Shown: positions 36,671 through 45,938 of the stretch, in pieces
How positions within the stretch are numbered: position 1 is the stretch's first letter
How the letters are laid out: each line of letters starts with the position of its first letter
Origin: Streptomyces atratus
GTDB taxonomy: Bacteria > Actinomycetota > Actinomycetes > Streptomycetales > Streptomycetaceae
Reading direction: 5' to 3'
Length of the DNA: 64,000 nucleotides
Assembly: GCF_900119365.1 (NCBI RefSeq)
Contig: NZ_FPJO01000002.1
Coordinates: 310,001 to 374,000, forward strand
Position numbers and translations under genes: made by a program
The notes under the pieces: generated by a model
Seen by the model: the letters and a program-made list of their open reading frames with translations, nothing else
Database searches by the model: none
Told to the model about the DNA's origin: nothing

Positions 36671-38655
36671 CCGAGCAGGACCGCGTCACCGTCAACGATC
36701 CGCGTGGCCCGGTGAACAATGGCGTAGGCCCCCAGTACGTCTTCTACGGCGGCGCGGATTGGATGATCCGCAAAGGGGTCGGGTCCCTCCGGATCGTCCG
36801 AGAGGACCGGGTGCGCCTGGCCGACCGGTTCGCTCGGCCGGTGGGCTATCGCATCGCCGCCGACTGCCTGGAGAAGCCCGGATCGGTGGTGCTGCTGGAG
36901 GCTGCGCCCGGCAGCGGCCGGCGCGCCGCAGCGATCATGCTGCTGCACGAGCTCGGTGAGGACGCAGGCGCTGAGGAGGAGCAGGAGGAGGACCGGTTCG
37001 AGGAGCTTCCCGCCACGGACAAGGACGAGGCCACTCTCGCCCCCGGCGAGGGGGACCGCTTCCTCCTCGACCTCTCCGGGATCGCCGACGAGGAGGCGTA
37101 TGCCAAGGCCCAGCGCCTCCTGGTCGTACGCCGGTCACAGGTCCAGGAGGCGGGGGCCCACATGGTGGTCGTCCTGCCGTCGGACATGGAGCACGCCCAC
37201 GCGCCGGAGCTCGAACCGCACACGGTGGCGCTGGGGCGCCCTCGGGGGATCGCCGTCGTCACCCGGTACCTCCGTATGGACCGGATGGCCTTCCACTCCA
37301 CGGACCTGGGGAGCTACGACCTCCAGCGCCTGTGCGAACGCTCCCCCATGCGGGAACTGGCGCGGCTCGCGGGGCTGGTGAGGTCTGCTCGCGACAGCGG
37401 CCGGTTCGGCGTCGACTTCGCGGGATGGCTCGACCAGGCGATGCACGCGGTGACCGACCGTGCCGGTGAGGTGGGCCGGCAGGTGGCCACGGTCCGCACC
37501 GCGCCCGAGCGGGCCCTGCTGCTTGCGGCGGCAGTGTTCGAGGAGGCCCGCGCCGACACCGTCTACGAGGCGTGGCACGGCTTGATGAGGACGGTGCGGC
37601 ACGAGGAAGAGACGACAACCGAGCTCGCACGGACGGATTTCGGGGAGCGATTGGCGACGCTCGGGATCGAGCGGGACCTGGAAGGGCGGCTCCACTTCGG
37701 GCGGCTGGCCTACGCCGACGCGGTACGGACGTACTTCTGGGCGAACTTCCCCGGGACGCGCGACGACCTCAGGAATTGGATCGGCCATGCCGCCGGGCTC
37801 CGCGGTCTGACCACCGACGACCGGGTGAACGTCGTCGTCCGCTTCGGCGAGCGGTCCCTGGCCGTCGGGCGGCCCGACCACCTCTTCGACCTTGTGGTCC
37901 GCTGGGCGGACCACGCGACCGGGGCGTCCTGCGACCCACGAGCCGTGGCGGCCCTCGAACTCGGTCTCAGCCACGAGAGGTTCGGGGGATGGTTCCGCAG
38001 ACGGATGTACGAGTGCGCGAGGTCCGGCCCCTTGTCGGACGGTCTCGTTCGCGTCCTGACCGCTGCCTGCCTCCAGAGCCTCGGCGCGACGCACCCGGAT
38101 CAGGCGATGGTGCGGCTCCATTACCTCGCCGTACGGAAGGGGGAGGCGGCACGCGGGGCCCGGGAAGTACTTCTCGACCTCGTCGGCCGCGACCGTCGGC
38201 CCTACCGGCTACTGATCGACCGCCTGCGGGACCGGACGCGTCGGGAGCCGCGCGGGGCAGAGCTCCATCTCCAGCTGCTCGCTGAACTGTTGAGGAGCGA
38301 CCGGGCACCGGAGCCGCCGCCGTGGCCGGACCTGTTCCTGGGCTGGGAGACGGTTTTCTCCCATCCGCCGACGGAGCTCTGGAACCCGCTGGTGAGCAGT
38401 TGGCTGAACGCCGCGGCGGGCGACAGTACGCGGGAGATGGCGCTGGGCGTGATGGTCGGGGCGACACACGGCCGCACGGCCGCTCTGCACCGCCTCTACG
38501 CCATCGCCTGCGACTGGGCGGGGCCCAGGCACCACCCGTCCCGGGCGGCCGTCGCCGCCCTCTTCTGGCAGCACATCGACAACGCGCAGTACGTCCGCAC
38601 GGAGAGTGCGAAGCGTGCGGGCGCCGGACCACGGACCACGGAAGAGGCACGATGA
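36667..38655 (+). CDS. Degenerate P-loop NTPase-like protein of TIR operon
   Basis: 662 residues. The N-terminus (about 10-28) carries DPRGPVNNGVGPQY, which matches the tail of the TIR protein. VLLEAAPGSGRRAAAIMLL (about 75-92) is a Walker A-like loop with Arg-Arg in place of Lys-Ser/Thr, and RFLLDLSGIA (about 131-140) could be a Walker B strand. A very acidic insert (about 100-130) lies between. The rest, about 220-660, is all-helical, resembling the sensor/repeat arm of STAND-type proteins, with no recognisable repeats. Start ATG overlaps the TIR stop and its own stop overlaps the next start. Probably the sensing or switch component. Nucleotide hydrolysis is uncertain. Confidence 0.8.
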   Translation: MTEQDRVTVNDPRGPVNNGVGPQYVFYGGADWMIRKGVGSLRIVREDRVRLADRFARPVGYRIAADCLEKPGSVVLLEAAPGSGRRAAAIMLLHELGEDAGAEEEQEEDRFEELPATDKDEATLAPGEGDRFLLDLSGIADEEAYAKAQRLLVVRRSQVQEAGAHMVVVLPSDMEHAHAPELEPHTVALGRPRGIAVVTRYLRMDRMAFHSTDLGSYDLQRLCERSPMRELARLAGLVRSARDSGRFGVDFAGWLDQAMHAVTDRAGEVGRQVATVRTAPERALLLAAAVFEEARADTVYEAWHGLMRTVRHEEETTTELARTDFGERLATLGIERDLEGRLHFGRLAYADAVRTYFWANFPGTRDDLRNWIGHAAGLRGLTTDDRVNVVVRFGERSLAVGRPDHLFDLVVRWADHATGASCDPRAVAALELGLSHERFGGWFRRRMYECARSGPLSDGLVRVLTAACLQSLGATHPDQAMVRLHYLAVRKGEAARGAREVLLDLVGRDRRPYRLLIDRLRDRTRREPRGAELHLQLLAELLRSDRAPEPPPWPDLFLGWETVFSHPPTELWNPLVSSWLNAAAGDSTREMALGVMVGATHGRTAALHRLYAIACDWAGPRHHPSRAAVAALFWQHIDNAQYVRTESAKRAGAGPRTTEEAR

Positions 38656-39992
38656 AACACCGCTTTCCCAGCCTGCTGTTCGTCGCTCTCTGCGGCCTCG
38701 CACCGGCTGTGCTCGGAAACCTCCTGCACTGGTCGGCGTGGCTGTGGGGCTTCATGTCCGTGGTCACATCCTCGGGCTCCCTGCTGCTCGTGATGACGGT
38801 CCTCAGCGGTGGCCGCGCGTCGGCCGATCCGTACGAGCCCGAGGAAGCTGAGCCGCCCGCGGCGCCGACGGAGCAGCCGTACCAGGAGACTCGGGTGGTC
38901 GACGCGGCGCTGCCGAGCGCAACGGACGGCTACGACTTCCTCTTCTCCGCCACCGTGTGGTGGAGGCCGGTCCCCGACCACGCCGACTGGTCCGACGGCG
39001 CCTCCCCAGCCCTCGCCGTTTCCTCGGTCGTCGGCCGGGCCCTGCAGGTCGTCCGCCACGAGGAGCCCGGCCGGGCGAGCTTCGCACGGTATCTCCTGGA
39101 AGGGGAGCTGGGCGCCCCGCTCCCGGACCGGAGCGGACGGGTGAAGGCCCTGGCGGCCGATGTGACACTGACCCTCGCCCCCGCCGACCGCGAGCGCCTG
39201 CGGAAATTGAACGACCTTCGCAAGGACGAGGAGCTCTGGGAGTACGAGCGTCAGCACGAGCGCAACAAACGGGGCTACCTCGGTGACGACGTGCTCAAGA
39301 GCACGGGCAGCGCCGTGGTGTGGTGGCTGGCCCGTCACGAGGACGACATCGAGAAGGCAGTCGACATGATCGGTCCGCTCGCCCAGATCTCGGCGGCGGC
39401 CAAGAACGAGGAGGTGCCCGAGATCTTCCGGCACCTGCTCGTCCCGCCCGTGGACGCGCGGACCGAAGCAACCGTCGGAGGCCCGCTGTGGGACGGACAC
39501 GCCCAGGGAGGAGGGACGTTCGACCGCGAGGAGGAAGTGGGGGTTTCGGATCGGCTGCTCCTGCTGCTGGCGGCGGTGGGCCTGAAGCCGGACATGGATG
39601 AGTACACGGTGTTCGTGCACCGTGTGGTGCGGAGCCTGGAGGCGGCCGGGCTGGACGAGGCCGCCGAGGAGATCAGGCGGACCCTTCTCCCGGCGCCCGA
39701 CGAGGGGCCGGAGGGTGAGCCTCCGAGCGAGGGGGACACCACCGGGCCCTGGTCGCCGCACTTCCAAGCCCCCGAGGGCGCGCCGTTCACCGACGCGGCC
39801 GCGGACCCGGATGCCGACGCGGACACGTTCACGCCGGGGTCCGCGGAGAGCGGCGCAGGCGAACGGAACCAAGACCGGCAGGAGACGAGCGAGGACGACA
39901 TGGCGCCTCCCTACTTCTGGGACACCTCGCACAGCCCGCGCCGGCCCGCCGCACCTCGCGCGCAGGACGAGGACGACGAGGACAGGAGCTGA
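38652..39992 (+). CDS. Two-helix membrane protein of TIR operon
   Basis: 446 residues. Two hydrophobic helices at about 5-26 and 28-52 form a hairpin anchor. A globular part (about 90-300) opens with YDFLFSATVWWRP and continues to an ADVTLTLAPADRERLRKLN strand-helix and an amphipathic charged helix (EELWEYERQHERNKR), which together faintly recall an SPFH/band-7 domain. The last 110 residues are acidic, Pro-rich and probably disordered. The ATG lies in an ATGA overlap with the NTPase gene, so the three proteins should be made in fixed ratio. It may hold the complex at the membrane. The SPFH reading is a guess. Confidence 0.75.
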   Translation: MKHRFPSLLFVALCGLAPAVLGNLLHWSAWLWGFMSVVTSSGSLLLVMTVLSGGRASADPYEPEEAEPPAAPTEQPYQETRVVDAALPSATDGYDFLFSATVWWRPVPDHADWSDGASPALAVSSVVGRALQVVRHEEPGRASFARYLLEGELGAPLPDRSGRVKALAADVTLTLAPADRERLRKLNDLRKDEELWEYERQHERNKRGYLGDDVLKSTGSAVVWWLARHEDDIEKAVDMIGPLAQISAAAKNEEVPEIFRHLLVPPVDARTEATVGGPLWDGHAQGGGTFDREEEVGVSDRLLLLLAAVGLKPDMDEYTVFVHRVVRSLEAAGLDEAAEEIRRTLLPAPDEGPEGEPPSEGDTTGPWSPHFQAPEGAPFTDAAADPDADADTFTPGSAESGAGERNQDRQETSEDDMAPPYFWDTSHSPRRPAAPRAQDEDDEDRS

Positions 39993-40015
39993 TCCGGTAG
40001 ACGGTCGGTCCTCCG

Positions 40016-40055
40016 AGGCTCCCCCTTCACCGCACACCGCGGCGGGGGAGCCTTT
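40016..40055 (+). terminator. Terminator of TIR operon
   Basis: Inverted repeat AGGCTCCCCC/GGGGGAGCCT (40016-40025 and 40044-40053) followed by TT and pyrimidines, 24 bp past the last stop. Confidence 0.75.
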
Positions 40056-40166
40056 CCTGTCCCGGGGCCTGGGCACGAGGAGGCTCGGGACCGCCAACGC
40101 TGCACAACAGCGCCGGTAAGCGACCGAGGCCTCACCGACTCCCGTACCTCACCTGACATCCGCCAC

Positions 40167-40620
40167 TCACAGCGGCCAGGCGGTCAGCAAATCGCCGGGG
40201 CCGTAGGTGGCGTCGAGCCCCGGACAGTCGACTCCACTACGCGAAACCGCCACGACCGGAACAGGTTCGTCGGTGAGGGCAGCCCGGTGCCGATGCAGAG
40301 CGGCCAAGTCATGCCGGTCGAAGGGCGACTGCTCCAGCCACTTGATGGAGCCGACGAAGAACAGCTCCTTGGCGATGGGGGCGCGGTCGGCCCCGACGAT
40401 ATCGATCTCGATGTCGTTGGTGCGGGTCCAGTAGCCGCCCACTGCGGGGGCCGCGGGCAGCCGGTCGTCGGGCAGTATCCGCGCCAGGGCCTCACGGACA
40501 AGAGGCTCGACGGCCCGACCACGCCAGCTGCCGCGCGGCGGCCACCAGCCCCGCCAACGGCAGCGTCGGCACTTGGGCGTCCCTGGCCAGCCGTGCCAGA
40601 TCATCCCTGGGGGATGCACC
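40167..40620 (-). pseudogene. C-terminal remnant of DUF234-type ATPase
   Basis: The minus strand encodes about 120 residues ending DLLTAWPL, with GRAVEPLVREALARILP, VGGYWTRTNDIEIDIVGADR and FVGSIKWLEQSPFDRHDL. This is the C-terminal DUF234 nuclease-like domain of the AAA ATPases common in archaea and actinobacteria. The N-terminal ATPase part is missing. Just upstream, coding character switches to another frame (DDLARLARDAQVPTLPLAGL), so a frameshift and a large deletion have occurred. Remnant only. Confidence 0.7.
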
Positions 40621-40785
40621 AGTCGCAGCGAAGAACAAGAAAGGGGCTCCGGAGCGGGCAGGTGACACCGGAGGCGCTGTACCGACAGAACCGGTACCCG
40701 CACACGGAATGATCGAGGTCGTAACCTGGACCAGGAACGTTCACTGCTTCTCAAGCCGCCCCCGCCCATCGAGATGACAGGCCCC

Positions 40786-41292
40786 ATGAAGAGTATCGAT
40801 CACCCTTACTTCGGGCACCTTGAGGTTCCGCCGGTGGACGAGACGGAAGTCATCTGGGAAGGCACAGCCGCACTGGGAAGCAGTGAGGTCGAAGTCCGGC
40901 TGTGGGCCGAACCCAGCTCCGGGCTGGATACGGGAGAACTGGATGCGTTCGCGACGCACCTGGCCCACCTGCCGGCTCTGGACACCGCGGCTCGCGCGGC
41001 AATCCGTGAGGACCTGCAGCAGGATCGCTACTTCATCGACCACCACGCCGCCGAACTCGACGACATCGAGGTGATCAAACGCCTCACCCGGGAAGCGAAC
41101 GGCGAAGCGATCAGCGCCGACGCGTTCACTGCAGCCATGCACCCCGTTCGGATCGGGCTGTGGCACCTGATCGGCGAGGCCAAGGCCCGGATCGTCATGG
41201 ACTACACGATCGACGCTGCGGCCAGTGACGAACTCCTTGCCGTCAAGATGTCCCGCGACGGGGCCGTGGTTTCCGTCGACTGGGAAAGCTGA
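40786..41292 (+). CDS. DUF2004-like hypothetical protein
   Basis: 168 residues, soluble and acidic. The beginning (SIDHPYFGHLEVPP, then WEGTAALGSSEVEVRLW) and the middle (DQQDR-like helix and IDHHAAELDDIEVI) resemble DUF2004 proteins, which are often found as accessory or immunity-like genes. The ATG at 40786 is chosen; ATG 40774 is in frame, and neither has a strong ribosome site. It stands alone, between the DUF234 remnant and the toxin-antitoxin pair. Role not shown by the sequence. Confidence 0.75.
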   Translation: MKSIDHPYFGHLEVPPVDETEVIWEGTAALGSSEVEVRLWAEPSSGLDTGELDAFATHLAHLPALDTAARAAIREDLQQDRYFIDHHAAELDDIEVIKRLTREANGEAISADAFTAAMHPVRIGLWHLIGEAKARIVMDYTIDAAASDELLAVKMSRDGAVVSVDWES

Positions 41293-41476
41293 CGGCGTCA
41301 GCCCCGCCTCGGTGGTGGCAACCCGACAGCACCGAACGGGGCACGGCGCATCGATCCTGGGCGCTGAAGACCCGGACCGCGCCGGCGTGGGTAATGGAAA
41401 GAACTGCCCCCGGATCTCTGTCCCGGAATCAGCCACCCAATCGGCAGCTCATCCCAACGAGTGCATGCAACCCAGA

Positions 41477-41512
41477 TTGTGTACACATGGCACACTCGGT
41501 ACCCTCGGGGCA
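41477..41512 (+). promoter_or_regulatory. Leaderless promoter and operator of TA pair
   Basis: TTGTGT (41477-41482), a 17-nt spacer and TACCCT (41500-41505) form a good vegetative promoter. Six bases after the -10 box lies the A of the antitoxin ATG, so the mRNA is predicted to have no leader. The perfect palindrome TGTGTACACA (41478-41487) overlaps the -35 box and is a natural autorepression site for the antitoxin. Confidence 0.65.
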
Positions 41513-41781
41513 TGACTCAGCCGCTGCCCATAGAGTCCATTCGCGACGTACGCGCTCACTTGGCCGAAGTCGTCGAACGGGCCGACCGCGACGACATGCC
41601 CACTGTCATCACCCGCCGCGGCAAGCAGGTCGCCGCCGTGGTCTCGATCGAGGTGCTGCGCAAGTACCAGGAGTGGGAAGAGCGCGAGATCAACCGCATC
41701 ATCGACGAACGCATGGCGAGCCCGGCCGCCGGCGTCCCGATCGAGGACGTGATGAGGGAGACGCTGGCACGCAGTGAGTGA
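41512..41781 (+). CDS. Phd/YefM-type antitoxin
   Basis: 89 residues. The N-terminal part (IESIRDVRAHLAEVVERADR, then PTVITRRGKQVAAVVSIE) is a complete Phd/YefM DNA-binding and dimerisation domain. The C-terminal helix (KYQEWEEREINRIIDERMAS and beyond) should wrap the toxin. It neutralises the adjacent RelE-type toxin and represses the operon. The ATG at 41512 is predicted to coincide with the transcription start. Its last 8 nt overlap the toxin gene. Confidence 0.93.
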   Translation: MTQPLPIESIRDVRAHLAEVVERADRDDMPTVITRRGKQVAAVVSIEVLRKYQEWEEREINRIIDERMASPAAGVPIEDVMRETLARSE

Positions 41782-42037
41782 CTACCGCACGGTGTTCCGA
41801 CCCGAGGCCCAGGCCGAGCTCCGCAAAATCCCTCGCGACATGGCGCTTCGTATCCTGGCCAAACTGACAGAGCTGGAGAGCGACCCTTTCGGCTTCAACA
41901 CCACGGCACTTGTATCCCAGCCTGAGCGCCGCCGCCTACGAGTCGGCGACTATCGCGTCTTCTACACCATCGACAACGGGGAACTAGTGGTGTGGGTCGT
42001 ACACGTCGGACACCGCTCCACGGTCTACGACACGTAG
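41774..42037 (+). CDS. RelE/ParE-family toxin
   Basis: 87 residues of the RelE/ParE fold: FRPEAQAELRKIPRDMALRI helix pair, then RRRLRVGDYRVFYTID and VVWVVHVGHRSTVYDT strands. The Arg of the RVGDYRVFY strand and the final His/Tyr are typical of ribosome-dependent RNases of the RelE type. GTG 41774 lies inside the antitoxin gene, giving translational coupling. It ends 83 bp before the ychF-end repeat, so the pair sits at the edge of the island and may help keep it. Confidence 0.93.
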   Translation: MSDYRTVFRPEAQAELRKIPRDMALRILAKLTELESDPFGFNTTALVSQPERRRLRVGDYRVFYTIDNGELVVWVVHVGHRSTVYDT

Positions 42038-42072
42038 CCGCTTCAGGTTCTGCGGACTACTGCGGACAGCAC

Positions 42073-42108
42073 AACGGCCTGACCTGCCTTCTCGAAGGTC
42101 AGGCCGTT
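42073..42108. terminator. Terminator between toxin and ychF
   Basis: Perfect 13-bp inverted repeat (42073-42085 and 42096-42108) between two convergent genes. It probably serves both, and lies on the island side of the att-like core. Confidence 0.75.
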
Positions 42109-42120
42109 GTTCACGTCCAA

Positions 42121-43209
<1,089 letters not shown>

Positions 43210-43418
43210 GTTGGCGACTTCCTGAGGAGTGAGGCGGTGGGCGGGAACGCTGCGGGCCCGGGTGGGCCGATTCTCCAGTTTACGGGCGGGGGCAACCGGG
43301 TAACCACGGGTCCGGTCCGGTTCCCGTTCGGCCGTGTGGCATCGAACTCATCCCCTAGGTCGCCCAAAGGGCGTGTCCCGCACCTGTTTCCTCCCGCCCG
43401 GCGACCTACGTTGTCCCG

Positions 43419-44018
43419 GTGGAGCAGCACAGGACACGTCCCCCGCAGCGCAGGCAGTCTCGCCAGGCCCCGCTGTCCCCGCAAGGCACCATCGAGGAGA
43501 CCGCGGCCGTCTACCGGGTGGTGAGCGCGCCGGAGGGCCGCTCCCGTCCCGTGCCGCCCGTCGTGCTCGCGCTGCGCAGGCTGCCCAATCCCCGGCTGAC
43601 CGGCGTCGGGGCCGGGCTCTTCGCCGCTGCGACCATGTTCGTGATCGCCTGCCTCGACCTGCTGGCCCTCGACGGTTCGCCGGTGGTGTTCGGGGTGCTG
43701 TTCCTGCCGGTCTGCGCGCTGACCGCGCTGTGGGTGCGGCCCGCGGACCTGGTGATCGCGCCGATCATCGTGCCGATCGCGTTCGCCGTCGGAGTCGTAC
43801 CGATCGCCGGTGGTACGGGCGGCTTCGGCGGCCGGACCATGGCGGTCGTCACCGCGCTCGCCCTGCACGCCGGTTGGCTGTACGGCGGGACGCTCATCGC
43901 CGGGCTCATCGCGACCGTGCGGAAGGTACGGCTGATGCGTCAGCGGCATCGCCGCACACTGCCCGCCGCGCAGTCGGCACGCCCCTCCTCGCGGGGGCCG
44001 CGCCGGCCGCGACGGTGA
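43419..44018 (+). CDS. DUF6542 membrane protein
   Basis: 199 residues. A basic, proline-rich N-terminal 50 residues is followed by three or four transmembrane helices (about 60-160: LTGVGAGLFAAATMFVIACL, VVFGVLFLPVCALTALWV, VIAPIIVPIAFAVGVVP, VVTALALHAGWLYGGTLIAG) and a basic tail. The layout matches DUF6542 proteins found next to ychF or ppgK in Streptomyces. Start GTG 43419 comes almost without leader. Function unknown; inner membrane. Confidence 0.85.
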   Translation: MEQHRTRPPQRRQSRQAPLSPQGTIEETAAVYRVVSAPEGRSRPVPPVVLALRRLPNPRLTGVGAGLFAAATMFVIACLDLLALDGSPVVFGVLFLPVCALTALWVRPADLVIAPIIVPIAFAVGVVPIAGGTGGFGGRTMAVVTALALHAGWLYGGTLIAGLIATVRKVRLMRQRHRRTLPAAQSARPSSRGPRRPRR

Positions 44019-44043
44019 AGAGCGGCCCCTGGGCCGACAGGGC

Positions 44044-44781
44044 CTAGCGGCCCGCGGCCGCCATTGCGGCGCCCACGATTCCCGCGTTGTTCTGCAGCTC
44101 CGCCGGCACCATCTCGGCCCGTACGTGCTCGATCAGGGGCAGGAACTTGTCGGCCTTGCGGCTGACCCCGCCGCCGATGATGAAGAGCTCGGGCGAGAAC
44201 AGCATCTCCACATGGTTCAGGTACTTCTGCACCCGGTGCGCCCAGTGGTGCCAGCTCAGGTCCTCGTCCTCCTTGGCCTTGGTGGAGGCGTGCGTCTCCG
44301 CGTCGTGGCCGTTCAGCTCCAGATGACCGAGCTCGGTGTTGGGGACGAGCCGGCCGTCGACGAAGAGGGCGCTGCCGATGCCCGTACCGAGCGTCAGCAT
44401 GATCACGGTCCCCTTGCGGCCCCGGCCCGCGCCGAACGTCATCTCGGCGACACCGGCCGCGTCCGCGTCGTTCAGCACGGTGACGGGGAGGTTCAGCCGG
44501 TCACCGAGGAGGCCGCGGGCGTCCGTGTCGACCCAGCCCTTGTCGACATTGGCCGCGGTACGGGTGAAACCGCCGGTGACGACGCCCGGGAAGGTGACGC
44601 CGACCGGGCCGGACCAGTCGAAATGGCCGACGACCTCGGCCACGCACTCGACCACGTCCTTGGGCGTGGCCGGGTGCGGTGTCAGTACTTTGTGGCGCTC
44701 CTGCGCCAGGTCTCCGCGGTCCAGGTCCACGGGAGCGCCCTTGATCCCGGATCCGCCGATGTCCACGCCGAAGATCTGCAT
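44044..44781 (-). CDS. ppgK: Polyphosphate glucokinase
   Basis: 245-residue ROK-family kinase. The start is FGVDIGGSGIKGAPVD (phosphate loop), with the LTLGTGIGSALFVDG ATP/polyP loop and the catalytic Asp in VLNDADAAGVAE. The long actinobacterial form phosphorylates glucose with polyphosphate or ATP. ATG 44781 gives the usual MQIFGVDIGG start; a GTG nine bases earlier is less likely. It lies 66 bp upstream of the ispH stop on the same strand, so they may be cotranscribed. Cytoplasmic, glycolysis entry. Confidence 0.96.
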   Translation of the reverse strand: MQIFGVDIGGSGIKGAPVDLDRGDLAQERHKVLTPHPATPKDVVECVAEVVGHFDWSGPVGVTFPGVVTGGFTRTAANVDKGWVDTDARGLLGDRLNLPVTVLNDADAAGVAEMTFGAGRGRKGTVIMLTLGTGIGSALFVDGRLVPNTELGHLELNGHDAETHASTKAKEDEDLSWHHWAHRVQKYLNHVEMLFSPELFIIGGGVSRKADKFLPLIEHVRAEMVPAELQNNAGIVGAAMAAAGR

Positions 44782-44847
44782 GCAGTCCACGGTACGGGCA
44801 GGCCGCCCGGCCCACTTCCCGAAAGCGGAACGTCCCGATGCCCGGGG

Positions 44848-45828
44848 CTACTGCTCCGAGAGCGCGGCGGCCTCGGCGCGCAGATCGCGGCGGAGCTCCT
44901 TGGGCAGCGAGAAGGTGATGGACTCCTCGGCCGCCTTCACGATCTCCACGTCCTCGAAACCGCGCTCGGCCAGCCAGGCCAGGACGCCGTCGACCAGGAC
45001 CTCGGGAACCGACGCCCCGGAGGTGACGCCGACCGTGGAGACACCCTTCAGCCAGGCCTCGTCGATCTCTTCGGCGAAGTCGACCAGATGGGCGTCGTTC
45101 GCGCCGGCGCCGAGGGCGACCTCGACCAGGCGGACCGAGTTGGAGGAGTTCTTGGAGCCGACGACGATCACCAGGTCGGCGTCCTCGCCCATCTGCTTCA
45201 CCGCGATCTGGCGGTTCTGCGTGGCATAGCAGATGTCGTCGCTGGGCGGCGAGATCAGGAGCGGGAACTTCTCCTTGAGCGCGCCGACCGTCTCCATCGT
45301 CTCGTCGACGGAGAGCGTGGTCTGGGAGAGCCAGACGACCTTGGACGGGTCGCGCACCTCGACACCGGCGACGTCCTCGGGGCCGTCGACCAGCGTGATG
45401 TGGTCGGGGGCCTCGCCGGAGGTGCCGATGACCTCCTCGTGGCCCTCGTGGCCGATCAGGAGGATGTCGAAGTCGTCCTGCGCGAAGCGGACGGCTTCCT
45501 TGTGGACCTTGGTGACCAGGGGGCAGGTCGCGTCGATCGTGGCGAGCTTCCGCTCGGCCGCCTCCCGGTGCACGGTCGGCGCGACGCCGTGCGCGGAGAA
45601 CATCACGATCGAGCCCTCGGGGACCTCCGCCGTCTCCTCGACGAAGATCGCGCCCTTCTTCTCCAGGGTCTGTACGACGTACTTGTTGTGGACGATCTCG
45701 TGGCGTACGTACACCGGGGAGCCGTACTGCTCCAGGGCTTTCTCCACGGCGATCACGGCACGGTCCACGCCCGCGCAGTAGCCACGGGGAGCGGCGAGCA
45801 GGACGCGGCGAGGTGTCGTAGCAGTCAT
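44848..45828 (-). CDS. ispH: 4-Hydroxy-3-methylbut-2-enyl diphosphate reductase
   Basis: 326 residues. The three Fe-S-ligand cysteines are in RGYCAGV, ATCPLV and DICYATQ, and the substrate Glu and His residues lie in [10 protein letters not shown] and SAHGVAP. The enzyme converts HMBPP to IPP and DMAPP in the last step of the MEP pathway. ATG 45828 is chosen; another in-frame start is nine bases upstream. Divergent from an APC permease; the intervening sequence has a 16-bp direct repeat. Confidence 0.97.
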   Translation of the reverse strand: MTATTPRRVLLAAPRGYCAGVDRAVIAVEKALEQYGSPVYVRHEIVHNKYVVQTLEKKGAIFVEETAEVPEGSIVMFSAHGVAPTVHREAAERKLATIDATCPLVTKVHKEAVRFAQDDFDILLIGHEGHEEVIGTSGEAPDHITLVDGPEDVAGVEVRDPSKVVWLSQTTLSVDETMETVGALKEKFPLLISPPSDDICYATQNRQIAVKQMGEDADLVIVVGSKNSSNSVRLVEVALGAGANDAHLVDFAEEIDEAWLKGVSTVGVTSGASVPEVLVDGVLAWLAERGFEDVEIVKAAEESITFSLPKELRRDLRAEAAALSEQ

Positions 45829-45880
45829 GCGACCCATCGTAAGGCCGAGTCGAACGCGCGGAAGATCGGCCGGGTGGCGA

Positions 45881-45921
45881 GACTGATCCGTACGCGGTCC
45901 GGCGGGACTGATCCGTACGCG
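45881..45921. repeat. Direct repeat in ispH/permease promoter region
   Basis: GACTGATCCGTACGCG occurs twice (45881-45896 and 45906-45921), 25 bp apart, in the 110 bp between the divergent ispH and permease starts. It could be a duplicated regulator site or simple tandem duplication. Confidence 0.6.
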
Positions 45922-45938
45922 ACCCCCAGGGAGGGCTC

